A stretch of DNA of 52,026 bases from Methylophaga sp. (GTDB lineage Bacteria > Pseudomonadota > Gammaproteobacteria > Nitrosococcales > Methylophagaceae). A program made the translations under genes and the position numbers. The stretch is taken from positions 1-52,026 of the forward strand of contig NVVW01000020.1 of NCBI GenBank assembly GCA_002733505.1, read 5' to 3'. The stretch's first letter is position 1. The number at the start of each line of letters is the position of its first letter. The notes below the pieces were generated by a model. It was not told the DNA's origin, did no database searches, and worked only from the letters and a program-made list of their open reading frames with translations. This document shows positions 29,163-37,251 of this stretch, in pieces.

Positions 29163-29252
29163 GGAGAGCTGGCCGAGTGGCTGAAGGCGCGCCCCTGCTA
29201 AGGGCGTATAGGTTTACCCCTATCGAGGGTTCGAATCCCTCGCTCTCCGCCA
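29163..29252 (+). tRNA. tRNA-Ser (GCT)
   Basis: A 90-base tRNA with a long variable arm. The acceptor stem GGAGAGC pairs with GCTCTCC, followed by G and an encoded CCA. The anticodon loop CTGCTAA gives GCT (reads AGC/AGU). The T arm GAGGGTTCGAATCCCTC is intact. Confidence 0.97.
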
Positions 29253-29258
29253 TTCATA

Positions 29259-29287
29259 TTGCGGTTATCGGCTTAACCCCGTATAAT
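29259..29287 (+). promoter_or_regulatory. Promoter of tRNA-Arg
   Basis: TTGCGG (29259-29264), 17-base spacer, TATAAT (29282-29287), followed by tRNA-Arg 11 bases later. A good sigma-70 promoter between the two tRNA genes, so each tRNA has its own start. Confidence 0.65.
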
Positions 29288-29298
29288 CGATAGATTAA

Positions 29299-29375
29299 GC
29301 GCCCGTAGCTCAGCTGGATAGAGTACCTGGCTACGAACCAGGCGGTCACACGTTCGAATCGTGTCGGGCGCACCA
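29299..29375 (+). tRNA. tRNA-Arg (ACG)
   Basis: A 77-base tRNA: acceptor GCGCCCG pairing with CGGGCGC, discriminator A, encoded CCA. The anticodon loop CTACGAA gives ACG (A34 is normally edited to inosine). An integrase gene lies directly after it, so its 3' half is the likely attachment site of the element in 29.4-32.4 kb. Confidence 0.97.
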
Positions 29376-29394
29376 TTAAATTGGTAATACATTC

Positions 29395-29428
29395 AAGCAG
29401 TTAGTCATTAATGATTAGCTGCTTTTTT
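29395..29428. terminator. Intrinsic terminator after tRNA-Arg
   Basis: AAGCAG-T-TAGTCATT pairs with AATGATTA-G-CTGCTT and is followed by a T-run. It overlaps the last codons of the convergent integrase gene and may stop transcription from both sides. Confidence 0.7.
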
Positions 29429-30460
29429 GTATCCAGCACTTGCTGTGCCCAAAAATGCGCCCCCCACGGTCTTCAATTGTGACAAGCTATCCGCATAAGG
29501 TGCTAAATGCTCTGATGACAGATGAGCATAACGCTGAACCATCCTAATATCAGACCATCCACCCAGTTCTTGAAGTATATGAACCGGTGTCCCATTTTGA
29601 ATATGCCAACTCGCCCAAGTATGCCGCAAATCATGCCAACGGAAATCAACTATCCCCGCTTTCAACAGTGCATTACGCCACGCTTTCGTATTTCCCTTTT
29701 TTACAGGCTTACCTTTATAGGTAAACACGAACTTTAAATGATCACCTTGCAACTCTCGTAACAATACAATCACCTCATTATTAAGTGGTACACCAATAGA
29801 CCGACCAGCTTTAGCCTGATCAGCATGGATCCACGCTACTCGTCTTGTTAGATCAACTTGTGACCATTCAAGACCCGTAACATTAGATTCACGCAAACCA
29901 GTAGCCAATGAAAATCGTACCATTGCCACTAAATGACTAGGTAAGAAAGATAAGATCCTTTGCACCTCTTCGGGCGTTAACCACCGTATTCGACGTTTAG
30001 GTTCTTTAAGCATCCTTACATAAGGTGCTTTATCTATCCAATCCCACTCACGATATGCCCTGTTCAATATAGCGCGAACAACTTCCATCATCCGGTTAAC
30101 CGTTGCAGGCTTAACGCCTGTATCAAGTTTGGCATAGGTAATATCATCTAGCTTGTCTCGTGTTACTTCATCAAGAAAATTCTCTCCAATGAAAGGATCA
30201 ACCCATTTAATATGAGCTACATCATCTTTAATTGTTTTCTTATCTTGGTTTTCACGAAACCAACGTACCACTGCTTCTTTCCACGTTCGTCGTGGTTTTT
30301 CACCCAATTGGATGATTCGCCACAAATTGGCTCGAAATGTATCTTCATATTCCTGAGCCTGCCTTTTATCTACTGTTTTAGTAGATTTTCGTACTCTTTC
30401 TCCGTTTGGTGCTGTGAATTTGCACCACCAGAAGTTTGAGTTTGGTCGCTTATACAACAT
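29408..30460 (-). CDS. Phage-type tyrosine integrase
   Basis: A 350-residue site-specific recombinase. The start at 30460 (MLYKRPNSNFWWCKF) has GGAGG nine bases upstream; the in-frame extension upstream lies in the excisionase-like gene. The N-terminal arm-binding and core domains precede the catalytic block: Arg in SLATGLRESNVTGLEW, HDLRHTWASW, and the Tyr in VQRYAHLS. Its 3' end faces tRNA-Arg, the usual arrangement for tRNA-targeting islands. It overlaps the small gene upstream by 91 bases. Confidence 0.92.
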   Translation of the reverse strand: MLYKRPNSNFWWCKFTAPNGERVRKSTKTVDKRQAQEYEDTFRANLWRIIQLGEKPRRTWKEAVVRWFRENQDKKTIKDDVAHIKWVDPFIGENFLDEVTRDKLDDITYAKLDTGVKPATVNRMMEVVRAILNRAYREWDWIDKAPYVRMLKEPKRRIRWLTPEEVQRILSFLPSHLVAMVRFSLATGLRESNVTGLEWSQVDLTRRVAWIHADQAKAGRSIGVPLNNEVIVLLRELQGDHLKFVFTYKGKPVKKGNTKAWRNALLKAGIVDFRWHDLRHTWASWHIQNGTPVHILQELGGWSDIRMVQRYAHLSSEHLAPYADSLSQLKTVGGAFLGTASAGYKKAANH

Positions 30461-30681
30461 AGAGATGTACCTCCGTTTTGTACTTGCAACCCCAGCCGAG
30501 ACTGAGCATAGTTCGAACGTAGATAAGAAACAAGATCTTCCAACAAAAACACCCATTGTTTGGCAGGTTTAGCCGCAGGAATTTCACCTTTAACGGCTTT
30601 ACCTCGAAGTGTCTGCCAATGCATCTTAAGAAAGTCCGCAGCTTCATACAAATCAAGCGTTTGATGAACATTACTCACCAT
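30370..30681 (-). CDS. Excisionase-like helix-turn-helix protein
   Basis: A 103-residue protein starting MVSNVHQTLDLYEAADFLKM. Residues 8-60 resemble the MerR/excisionase-type winged helix (DLYEAADFLKMHWQTLRGKAVKGEIPAAK), which in integrative elements directs excision or controls integrase. The C-terminal 50 residues are polar and unremarkable. It overlaps both neighbours: integrase by 91 bases downstream and the unknown gene by 11 bases upstream, so the three form one operon. Confidence 0.7.
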   Translation of the reverse strand: MVSNVHQTLDLYEAADFLKMHWQTLRGKAVKGEIPAAKPAKQWVFLLEDLVSYLRSNYAQSRLGLQVQNGGTSLCCISDQTQTSGGANSQHQTEKEYENLLKQ

Positions 30682-31129
30682 CACTCTGCTTCCTATATTC
30701 ATCCGCCACCGCCTTATCAGATGGATGAAGCTCGCTATCTTCCGACATATTCAAGTAAGTATTGTAAGCTTTCACTTTTAGCGCAACTTTTTGTGCAATA
30801 TAGCCATGAAAATCAAAATCAGTCATATATTCACGATCATCATGGTATTTTTTAGCCGATCTAATATACAAATGAATACCTTCAATAGGATCAGAATAGC
30901 CCTCCCGTGCCATAAAAGAGGTCAAGCCACTGATGCCGTTAACAAACAAAGAACGATCACTAGGCGGCCTCCCCTTCTCCACTGGTATACGAGAAATGCT
31001 TTTATCTCCTGACCACTTAGCCTGCTGTAAAATATCCCATACAGAGGCCGTATCCCAACGACTTTGTGTTTTATCTGTTTCGCTAGGAATCGTTAATCTA
31101 AGCCAATCTATTGAAGCATATTGGAGTGG
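30671..31129 (-). pseudogene. 5'-truncated unknown gene of the integrative element
   Basis: An open frame runs from 31129 to the stop at 30671 (about 150 codons) and reads as real protein throughout: LQYASIDWLRLTIPSE near the start, SVWDILQQAKWSGDKS, RPPSDRSLFVNGISG, and a charged C-terminus. There is no start codon near the upstream edge, where IS-like sequence begins at 31127-31132 (TGGCTAC...), so the 5' end seems removed by an insertion. A GTG at 30982 could start a 103-residue remnant. I recognise no family; the link to the excisionase-like gene suggests an element-specific function. Confidence 0.55.
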
Positions 31130-31245
31130 CTACACTATCTCGTACCTAGATGATTGATTAAACTATCATCAAAAAAGGAACAAGAGATGGCATACAGAAA
31201 ATACGACCAACAGTTAAAAGACACCGTAATAGAAGAAGTACTCAT
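31127..31245 (+). mobile_element. IS3-type element fragment (left end and start of orfA)
   Basis: After TGGCTACACTATC a short leader with GGAAC leads to ATG at 31187 and MAYRKYDQQLKDTVIEEVLI, the look of an IS3-group OrfA N-terminus. The frame is cut after about 20 residues where IS30 sequence begins (near 31242-31246) and then runs to a chance stop at 31288. Confidence 0.5.
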
Positions 31246-32134
31246 TGGTGAACGGATTCAGCATCTTTACCCGCCAACTTTAATATAATCGTAAATCGCG
31301 ACTTTCTATCAACAAGTGTGGCAATGTGAGTATTTCCTGAGCCTGAAACTAAGTCACCCTCCCAATGACCGATCGATTTACGATTGTCGATATTCTTCGA
31401 GCGTTCGTGAATAGAAACACCGTTAACGATATTTATAAAGCCCCTGTCACCACTTCTTGTATGAAAGCGACTGTGGCGCATAGGACGCTTTCTGCGAAGA
31501 TATTCTGTAAAGGAATGATGAATAATCTTTTTGGATCTCACGTACAGTGATTTGTAAATAGTTTCATGAGAAACTTGCATGTATTTACGTCTTGAATACT
31601 CAACTTTAAGCCAACCTGAAATTTGCTCTGGCGACCACTTTAATTCAAGTTTTTCTAAAACTAGCTGTTTTAGCTCTGGGTTAATTTCCAGAGTTCCAAG
31701 CTTGGATCGTTTTGCCATTCTTCTTGCTCGCCTATCAGCATCAGTTGCTTTGTAATAGCGTCTACCTCGATTACGAGCAACTTCCCTAGAAATGCTTGAA
31801 GGTGAACGTCCTAGCAATCTAGTTATTGCTCTGATACTCATTTTCGCTGATAATCCAGCACGAATTTCTTCACGTTCTTCACTGGTGAGATGACTTATAT
31901 TTCTAGTTCTCTGTCGAGGTTTGATACCGCCAGTTTCGCGGAGAATGGTAAACACGGAACCAGGTTTGGCCTCAATTACTCGCCCTATATCGCTAAAACC
32001 AGCTCCTTGTTTCCATAAATCATAAACTAAATCTTTCTCTTCTTGGGTAAATGTGCGTTTTATACGTTTCATCAAATGTCCTCATGCAAACCAGTATTTT
32101 AGTATAACTGTTGCGTTGTTCACTTGAATCTACA
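31242..32134 (-). mobile_element. IS30-family element, 3' end missing
   Basis: The transposase (start at 32075 or 32072, stop at 31242) has the IS30 N-terminal helix-turn-helix blocks (KDLVYDLWKQGAGFSDIGRVI and SAKMSIRAITRLLGRSPSSISREV) and the catalytic region with the first acidic residue at GHWEGDLV and the next at LVDRKSRF. It ends at ESVHQ, about 60 residues before the usual end, so the last catalytic residue is lost and the protein should be inactive. The right terminus, 32134 reading inward as TGTAGATTCAAGTGAAC, is intact and splits the neighbouring IS3 orfA. Confidence 0.8.
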
Positions 32135-32449
32135 GCGGCCTTTTTTAGAATATCTCGCTCCTCCTTCACTCGTTTAAGTTCTGCTTCAAGTTTGGCAATT
32201 TTTAACCGTTCATCAGATGATTGAACTCGTTTGGGTTCATCTGATAACTGGCTTCGCCAGTGATATAAAGTTTTGGTACTGATCCCTAACCGTTCTGACA
32301 CCTCAGCAACTGAGTAACCACGATCAGTTATTTGCTTGACTGCTTCGGTTTTAAACTCTTGGGTATAACGTTTTCCTTTGCTCATAAACACCTCTGTTTG
32401 AAGTTACATTGTAACTATTAAAAGTGTCTAGCAAAATCTGGGAAGTCCA
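32135..32449 (-). mobile_element. IS3-family element, left end and 5' part of orfA
   Basis: The terminal sequence TGGACTTCCCAGATTTT ends at 32449 (minus-strand reading). OrfA starts at 32385 (MSKGKRYTQEFKTEAVKQIT), with a helix-turn-helix (SVAEVSERLGISTKTLYHW) and a leucine-zipper-like segment (KLEAELKRVKEERDILKKAA), and is cut at codon GC| by the IS30 end at 32134. The rest of orfA and all of orfB are absent from the window. Confidence 0.8.
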
Positions 32450-32621
32450 AAATACGACCCTATGTAGAACTTTTGACGAAGATTGGCTGGCTGGTTTATT
32501 CAGTAAGCTGAAGAAGCGTAATAAATACCACAAATCGGACAGCAAGTTGAAATTTGAGACTACAGCTGTCAATTTCAAGAAAGATAAAAGTCTTGATCTA
32601 GATCATGACCACTACATATAG
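32450..32621 (+). pseudogene. Possible C-terminal remnant of a lost gene
   Basis: Directly after the IS3 end an open frame reads TTLCRTFDEDWLAGLFSKLK, then a lysine-rich stretch and TTAVNFKKDKSLDLDHDHYI before stopping at 32621. The composition looks protein-like, but there is no start codon of its own and no family I recognise. It may be the tail of a gene cut by the IS, or chance. The gap 32450-32801 otherwise holds the nrdD regulatory region. Confidence 0.3.
32593..32606. promoter_or_regulatory. FNR/Anr box upstream of nrdD
   Basis: TTGATCTAGATCAT matches the FNR consensus TTGAT-N4-ATCAA at 9 of 10 defined positions. If it acts as a class II site (centre at -41.5), transcription would start near 32640 with TATTTT (32628-32633) as -10. 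This predicts activation of the nrdD operon when oxygen is absent. Confidence 0.7.
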
Positions 32622-32624
32622 TGC
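32609..32624. promoter_or_regulatory. NrdR box 1
   Basis: CCACTACATATAGTGC fits the 16-base NrdR palindrome (consensus ACACWATATATWGTGT). It would lie between the -35 and -10 region of the predicted promoter. NrdR represses ribonucleotide reductase genes when dATP is abundant. Confidence 0.75.
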
Positions 32625-32639
32625 TTTTATTTTTTAAAA

Positions 32640-32655
32640 CCACAATATATAGTGG
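32640..32655. promoter_or_regulatory. NrdR box 2
   Basis: CCACAATATATAGTGG, an almost perfect NrdR palindrome, with its centre 31 bases (three helical turns) from box 1, one of the standard spacings. It covers the predicted transcription start. Confidence 0.8.
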
Positions 32656-32801
32656 TTTTTCAGGTTTGGAGTAACTCAAGTATTTACTATCCGGATAAAG
32701 GAAAAGTAAGCTGATCAAGCTGTGGTTTTTACGTGTTATCTCCTTTCTAATCGAATTGCTGAAATTTCTCAGCAGAGAGAGTGAACAAAGGGGAAAAATG
32801 C

Positions 32802-34850
32802 ATGTACTCAGAGAAAGCAACTACTGCCAGAGATCCCTCGGTAGCTAAATTACCCTCGATGGTGATGAAACGTGATGGCCAGCAAGCTAAATTTGATGCT
32901 GACAAGATTCTCTCAGCGATCCAACGTGCAGGTCTTGCTACTGGAGAATTTACCGTAGATGTTGCGCGCCAACTAACCGATGATGTATTGAAGGTGCTTC
33001 GCTATCGTTATGCTACTGGTACACTTGAGATTGAACAGATCCAAGATGTGGTTGAACACGTCCTAATTACTTCCGACCATTACCGCACTGCACGTGCATA
33101 TATTGTCTATCGCGAACAACACGGAAAGTTGCGTCAAGATCAAAAGTCTATGATCGATGTTGAGTCCTCAATGAATGAATATTTGGATCAGATTGATTGG
33201 CGAGTTAGCGCTAACGCCAATCAAGGCTATTCATTAGGTGGACTGATTCTTAACACGGCGGGTAAAGTCACTGCCAACTATTGGCTTAACCATGTCTATT
33301 CTAATGAAGTAGGCTTAGCTCATCGTGAAGGCGAACTTCATATTCATGATCTCGATATGTTGGCTGGTTATTGTGCTGGTTGGTCATTGCGGATCTTATT
33401 GACAGAAGGGTTCAATGGCGTGCCGGGTAAGGTTGAGGCCGGTCCACCAAAGCATTTTTCCAGTGCATTGGGGCAGATGGTGAATTTCCTTGGGGCATTA
33501 CAGAATGAATGGGCTGGTGCACAGGCTTTTAGTTCCTTTGATACGTATTTAGCACCTTATATACGCCGTGGAGCGTTGAGCTATGAGATCGTTCGTCAAT
33601 GTATTCAGGAGTTTATCTATAATCTTAATGTTCCTTCACGATGGGGAACACAAACTCCCTTTACTAATCTGACTTTTGACTGGGTTTGTCCCGATGATTT
33701 GCAGGAACAAATTCCGATTATTGCAGGTGAAGAAATGGATTTTTCTTATGGTGATCTGCAGGTAGAAATGGACATGATCAATCAGGCTTATATTGAAGTA
33801 ATGATTGCTGGTGATGCCAAGGGAAGAGTTTTTACTTTTCCAATTCCTACATACAACATCACTAAGGATTTCCCATGGGAAAGTGATAATGCAATACGGT
33901 TATTTGATATGACCGCTAAATATGGATTGCCCTATTTCCAGAATTTCATTAACTCCGATATGGAACCAAGTCAGGTTCGTTCAATGTGTTGCCGCCTACA
34001 ACTGGATCTACGAGAGTTGTTGAAACGTGGTAATGGCCTGTTCGGCTCTGCGGAACAAACGGGTTCTATCGGGGTTGTCACCATCAATTGTGCTCGTCTT
34101 GGGTATCTGTATAAAAATGACGAAGCAACATTACTTCAGAACATTGACAGGTTGATGGAGCTAGCTAAGAACAGTCTAGAGATCAAGCGCAAGTTAATTC
34201 AACGTTATATGGATGGTGGATTATATCCTTATACCAAGCGTTATCTGGGGACTCTGAGAAATCATTTCTCCACTATTGGTGTCAACGGACTTAACGAGAT
34301 GATCCGTAACTTCAGTGATGACACCCATGACATTAGTGATGAATGGGGCCGGAGTTTTTCTTCACGTCTCCTTACCCATATTAGAGAAAAATTAATCGCA
34401 TTTCAGGATGAAACGGGGAATATGTATAATCTGGAGGCAACACCTGCTGAAGGAACTACTTACCGCTTTGCAAAAGAAGATCGTAAGCGTTTTACTGACA
34501 TTATTCAGGCCGGAACAAAAGCTGCGCCTTACTACACGAACTCTTCACAGTTACCGGTTGGGTTGACGGATGATCCTTTTGAGGCTTTATCACTACAAGA
34601 TGAGTTGCAGACTCAATACACTGGTGGCACAGTGTTGCACCTTTATATGAACGAACGCATTTCGGACTCACACGCATGTAGCACTCTAGTTCGGCGAGTA
34701 TTGGAATGTTTCCGACTGCCCTACATTACGATTACACCCACATTCTCAATTTGTCCCAAACACGGCTATCTTTCAGGTGAACATGAATTCTGTCCAGATT
34801 GTGATAAAGAAATATTGGCAGAAAAGCGGACTCAACAGGCTGCTGCCTAA
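32802..34850 (+). CDS. nrdD: Anaerobic ribonucleotide reductase large part, lacking the glycyl-radical domain
   Basis: A class III reductase that makes dNTPs from ribonucleotides without oxygen. The start at 32802 (682 residues) has AGGGG upstream. An ATP-cone (MKRDGQQAKFDADKILSAIQRAG and onward, about residues 21-106) senses ATP/dATP. The barrel has the conserved HREGELHIHDLDMLAGYCAGWSL, TQTPFTNLTFDW and SMCCRLQLDLRELLKRGNGLFGS. The C-terminal zinc site CPKHGY...CPDCD is present. The chain then ends with KEILAEKRTQQAAA: the radical-bearing Gly loop found at this point in normal NrdD is absent and is encoded by the next ORF. Confidence 0.95.
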   Translation: MYSEKATTARDPSVAKLPSMVMKRDGQQAKFDADKILSAIQRAGLATGEFTVDVARQLTDDVLKVLRYRYATGTLEIEQIQDVVEHVLITSDHYRTARAYIVYREQHGKLRQDQKSMIDVESSMNEYLDQIDWRVSANANQGYSLGGLILNTAGKVTANYWLNHVYSNEVGLAHREGELHIHDLDMLAGYCAGWSLRILLTEGFNGVPGKVEAGPPKHFSSALGQMVNFLGALQNEWAGAQAFSSFDTYLAPYIRRGALSYEIVRQCIQEFIYNLNVPSRWGTQTPFTNLTFDWVCPDDLQEQIPIIAGEEMDFSYGDLQVEMDMINQAYIEVMIAGDAKGRVFTFPIPTYNITKDFPWESDNAIRLFDMTAKYGLPYFQNFINSDMEPSQVRSMCCRLQLDLRELLKRGNGLFGSAEQTGSIGVVTINCARLGYLYKNDEATLLQNIDRLMELAKNSLEIKRKLIQRYMDGGLYPYTKRYLGTLRNHFSTIGVNGLNEMIRNFSDDTHDISDEWGRSFSSRLLTHIREKLIAFQDETGNMYNLEATPAEGTTYRFAKEDRKRFTDIIQAGTKAAPYYTNSSQLPVGLTDDPFEALSLQDELQTQYTGGTVLHLYMNERISDSHACSTLVRRVLECFRLPYITITPTFSICPKHGYLSGEHEFCPDCDKEILAEKRTQQAAA

Positions 34851-34880
34851 TCATTTAAATAGGTTAAACAGGAGAAAACA

Positions 34881-35051
34881 ATGTCAACTAACAACACTAT
34901 GACTATTGAATTGCGTGAAGAAGAACGTCAGCGCTGTGAAATTTGGACACGCGTGATGGGATATCACCGGCCAGTAACGTCATTCAACCCCGGTAAGCAA
35001 AGTGAGCATGCTGAACGCAAACACTTTGTTGAATGCCCAACACATCATTAA
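34881..35051 (+). CDS. Separate glycyl-radical domain of anaerobic ribonucleotide reductase
   Basis: A 56-residue protein, too short to be noticed easily. Residues 18-46 (RCEIWTRVMGYHRPVTSFNP then GKQSEHAER) are the C-terminal glycyl-radical loop of class III NrdD, with the radical glycine at Gly27 in RVMGYHRP. It has its own AGGAG seven to eight bases before the ATG and begins 30 bases after the nrdD stop codon, between nrdD and its activase. It must associate with NrdD and be activated by NrdG; this parallels how the small protein GrcA (YfiD) replaces the radical domain of pyruvate formate-lyase. Confidence 0.88.
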   Translation: MSTNNTMTIELREEERQRCEIWTRVMGYHRPVTSFNPGKQSEHAERKHFVECPTHH

Positions 35052-35070
35052 CAAAAACGGTACTAGTTAA

Positions 35071-35751
35071 ATGCACCTCAATATTGGTGGTATGACATCG
35101 TTCACTACCATTGATTTCCCCGGTCATTTAGCTGCAGTCGTATTTTTACAAGGCTGTGCTTGGCGATGTGCTTATTGTCAGAACCCTCACTTACTTGCAG
35201 TAGATGAAGCCTCTGATGATTGGGAAATGTTACGACGTTTTTTAGAAAAGCGACGTGGATTATTGGATGGCGTGGTATTTAGTGGTGGTGAGCCATTATT
35301 GCAATCTGGTTTATCAGAAGCTATAGCTGCTGTGAAGGATATGGGGTTTAAAGTTGCACTCCACACTGCGGGTGGCAATCCACAACGTTTATCCCGATGC
35401 TTGCCACTGCTGGATTGGGTAGGTCTTGATGTCAAAACAACATTTACCAACTATGCAGATCTAACGGGGATAGAAGGAAGTGGCAAAAAGGTTCGTGAAA
35501 GTCTGAAACTACTTCTGGAAAGTGGAATTGATTATGAAGTTCGCACTACGGTTGATCCAAATTTCTTTGCCGGAAATACGCTGCTCGAACTGGCAAAAAT
35601 ATTGGCAGCAGTAGGGGTGAAAAATTACGCATTACAGCAATGTCGTGCGGTTGAAGATTATGATTTTGATGGCACTCCCTTTGTACTTGACGGTATTTTT
35701 ATAAATACGATCAATGCCATGTTTCCCAAGTTTACGTTAAGAACATCCTAA
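35071..35751 (+). CDS. nrdG: Anaerobic ribonucleotide reductase activating protein (radical SAM)
   Basis: A 226-residue radical-SAM enzyme that uses S-adenosylmethionine and a 4Fe-4S cluster to create the glycyl radical on NrdD. The cluster motif is C29-AWR-C33-AY-C36, with FSGGEPLLQ for SAM binding and a domain order matching the NrdG2-type activases. It starts 19 bases after the radical-domain ORF, so the three parts form one operon controlled by the FNR and NrdR sites. Confidence 0.92.
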   Translation: MHLNIGGMTSFTTIDFPGHLAAVVFLQGCAWRCAYCQNPHLLAVDEASDDWEMLRRFLEKRRGLLDGVVFSGGEPLLQSGLSEAIAAVKDMGFKVALHTAGGNPQRLSRCLPLLDWVGLDVKTTFTNYADLTGIEGSGKKVRESLKLLLESGIDYEVRTTVDPNFFAGNTLLELAKILAAVGVKNYALQQCRAVEDYDFDGTPFVLDGIFINTINAMFPKFTLRTS

Positions 35752-35773
35752 TTATTTAATGAGGTTTTGATAG

Positions 35774-36661
35774 ATGGAACAAAGTACAGATTCATTTAAG
35801 CTGAAAATTGGTTTGGCTGAAATGCTCAAAGGTGGGGTAATAATGGATGTTACCAATCCTGAGCAAGCAAAAATTGCACAAGACGCAGGTGCTGTTGCCG
35901 TGATGGCATTGGAGCGGATTCCATCTGACATTCGAAAAGATGGTGGCATTGCACGAATGAGTGACCCAGAAATGATCAAAGGAATACAGAATGAGGTTTC
36001 TATTCCTGTGATGGCGAAATGCCGAATTGGTCATTTTGTTGAGGCTCAGATTTTACAAGCACTGGACGTTGATTTTATAGATGAAAGTGAAGTACTAACC
36101 CCAGCCGATGAAACGAATCATATTTGGAAAAATGATTTTAAGGTGCCCTTTGTCTGTGGTTGTCGAAATCTAGGTGAGGCATTAAGACGGATAGGTGAAG
36201 GTGCCGCCATGATTCGAACTAAAGGTGAGGCGGGTAGCGGTAACATTGTTGAAGCTGTTCGTCATATGCGTCAGCTTCAATACGATATGAAAAGTCTGAC
36301 CGGCTTGGGAATTGAAGAGCTGATGGCAAAAGCGAGAGATTTTGGTGCGCCGTTTGATTTGGTTCGTCAGGTCGCTGAAACAGGAAAATTACCCGTACCT
36401 AATTTTGCGGCTGGTGGCGTGGCAACCCCAGCTGATGCGGCATTGATGATGCAACTAGGTGCAGAAACGGTATTTGTCGGATCAGGAATATTTATGAGTG
36501 ACGATCCCGCGGATAGGGCCAAAGCTATCGTTGAAGCAGTAATGTATTTTGATGATCCTCAAAAATTGGCTGAGATTTCAACAGGCCTAAGAAGTGCGAT
36601 GAAAGGCCTTGATATTGCGGAAATTCCAGTTGAACAGCGTTTACAGGAACGAGGTTGGTAG
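35774..36661 (+). CDS. pdxS: Pyridoxal 5'-phosphate synthase, PdxS subunit
   Basis: A 295-residue synthase that builds PLP from ribose 5-phosphate, glyceraldehyde 3-phosphate and ammonia. The active-site residues Asp25 and Lys82 are visible ([26 protein letters not shown]), as is [12 protein letters not shown] with the second lysine. This DXP-independent route directly yields PLP and needs no oxygen, whereas the PdxA/PdxJ route of most gammaproteobacteria ends with the O2-using oxidase PdxH. It follows nrdG by 22 bases. Confidence 0.97.
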   Translation: MEQSTDSFKLKIGLAEMLKGGVIMDVTNPEQAKIAQDAGAVAVMALERIPSDIRKDGGIARMSDPEMIKGIQNEVSIPVMAKCRIGHFVEAQILQALDVDFIDESEVLTPADETNHIWKNDFKVPFVCGCRNLGEALRRIGEGAAMIRTKGEAGSGNIVEAVRHMRQLQYDMKSLTGLGIEELMAKARDFGAPFDLVRQVAETGKLPVPNFAAGGVATPADAALMMQLGAETVFVGSGIFMSDDPADRAKAIVEAVMYFDDPQKLAEISTGLRSAMKGLDIAEIPVEQRLQERGW

Positions 36662-37224
36662 TGAAGATAGGCTTACTTGCCTTACAGGGTAATGTTGAAA
36701 AACACAGTCAGATTTTATTGCAGTTAAATTTTGAGCCGATATTAGTACGTTACCGAGAGCAACTAGAACAAGTATCTGGTTTAGTTATACCCGGCGGGGA
36801 ATCTACAACAATGAGCAAGTTGTTAGATACGACTGGATTAAGACAGCCAATCCAGACTTTTGCTCAGCAATATCCCATATTAGGCATCTGTGCTGGTTTG
36901 ATCCTGCTAGGTAACGCACTACACAGTGACGCAGATATAAATACGTTTGGCTTGATCGATGTCAATGTGACACGCAATGCCTATGGGCGACAATTAGATT
37001 CATTTGTGAATGATGTGGTCGTCAATCTTAAGGATAAGCAGGAAACCATTCCTGCTACCTTTATTCGAGCGCCAAGAATCAGTGATATTGGGCCAGATGT
37101 TGAGCTGTTAGCTAGTTATAACCATGAAGCTGTGGCAGTTCGACAAGGCAGGCATATTGGGCTGACATTTCATCCTGAATTAGATGATGTGACTTTGTTT
37201 CATCAATTGGCTTTTGGTACTTAG
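36661..37224 (+). CDS. pdxT: Pyridoxal 5'-phosphate synthase, glutaminase subunit PdxT
   Basis: A 187-residue class I glutamine amidotransferase that supplies ammonia to PdxS through a channel. It starts with GTG at 36661, overlapping the last base of the pdxS stop codon (TAGTG), with GAGG inside the end of pdxS as ribosome-binding site. The motifs VIPGGESTTM, the nucleophile Cys in GICAGLILLG and the His-Glu pair in TFHPEL are intact. Coupled with pdxS. Confidence 0.96.
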   Translation: MKIGLLALQGNVEKHSQILLQLNFEPILVRYREQLEQVSGLVIPGGESTTMSKLLDTTGLRQPIQTFAQQYPILGICAGLILLGNALHSDADINTFGLIDVNVTRNAYGRQLDSFVNDVVVNLKDKQETIPATFIRAPRISDIGPDVELLASYNHEAVAVRQGRHIGLTFHPELDDVTLFHQLAFGT

Positions 37225-37251
37225 CCGAATTAATTTTTAGGTTTTAGCATT

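Noticed and set aside
29024..29293. An 89-codon frame across csrA, tRNA-Ser and the tRNA spacer
   Set aside because: It runs through a tRNA gene and out of frame with csrA; not a real protein.
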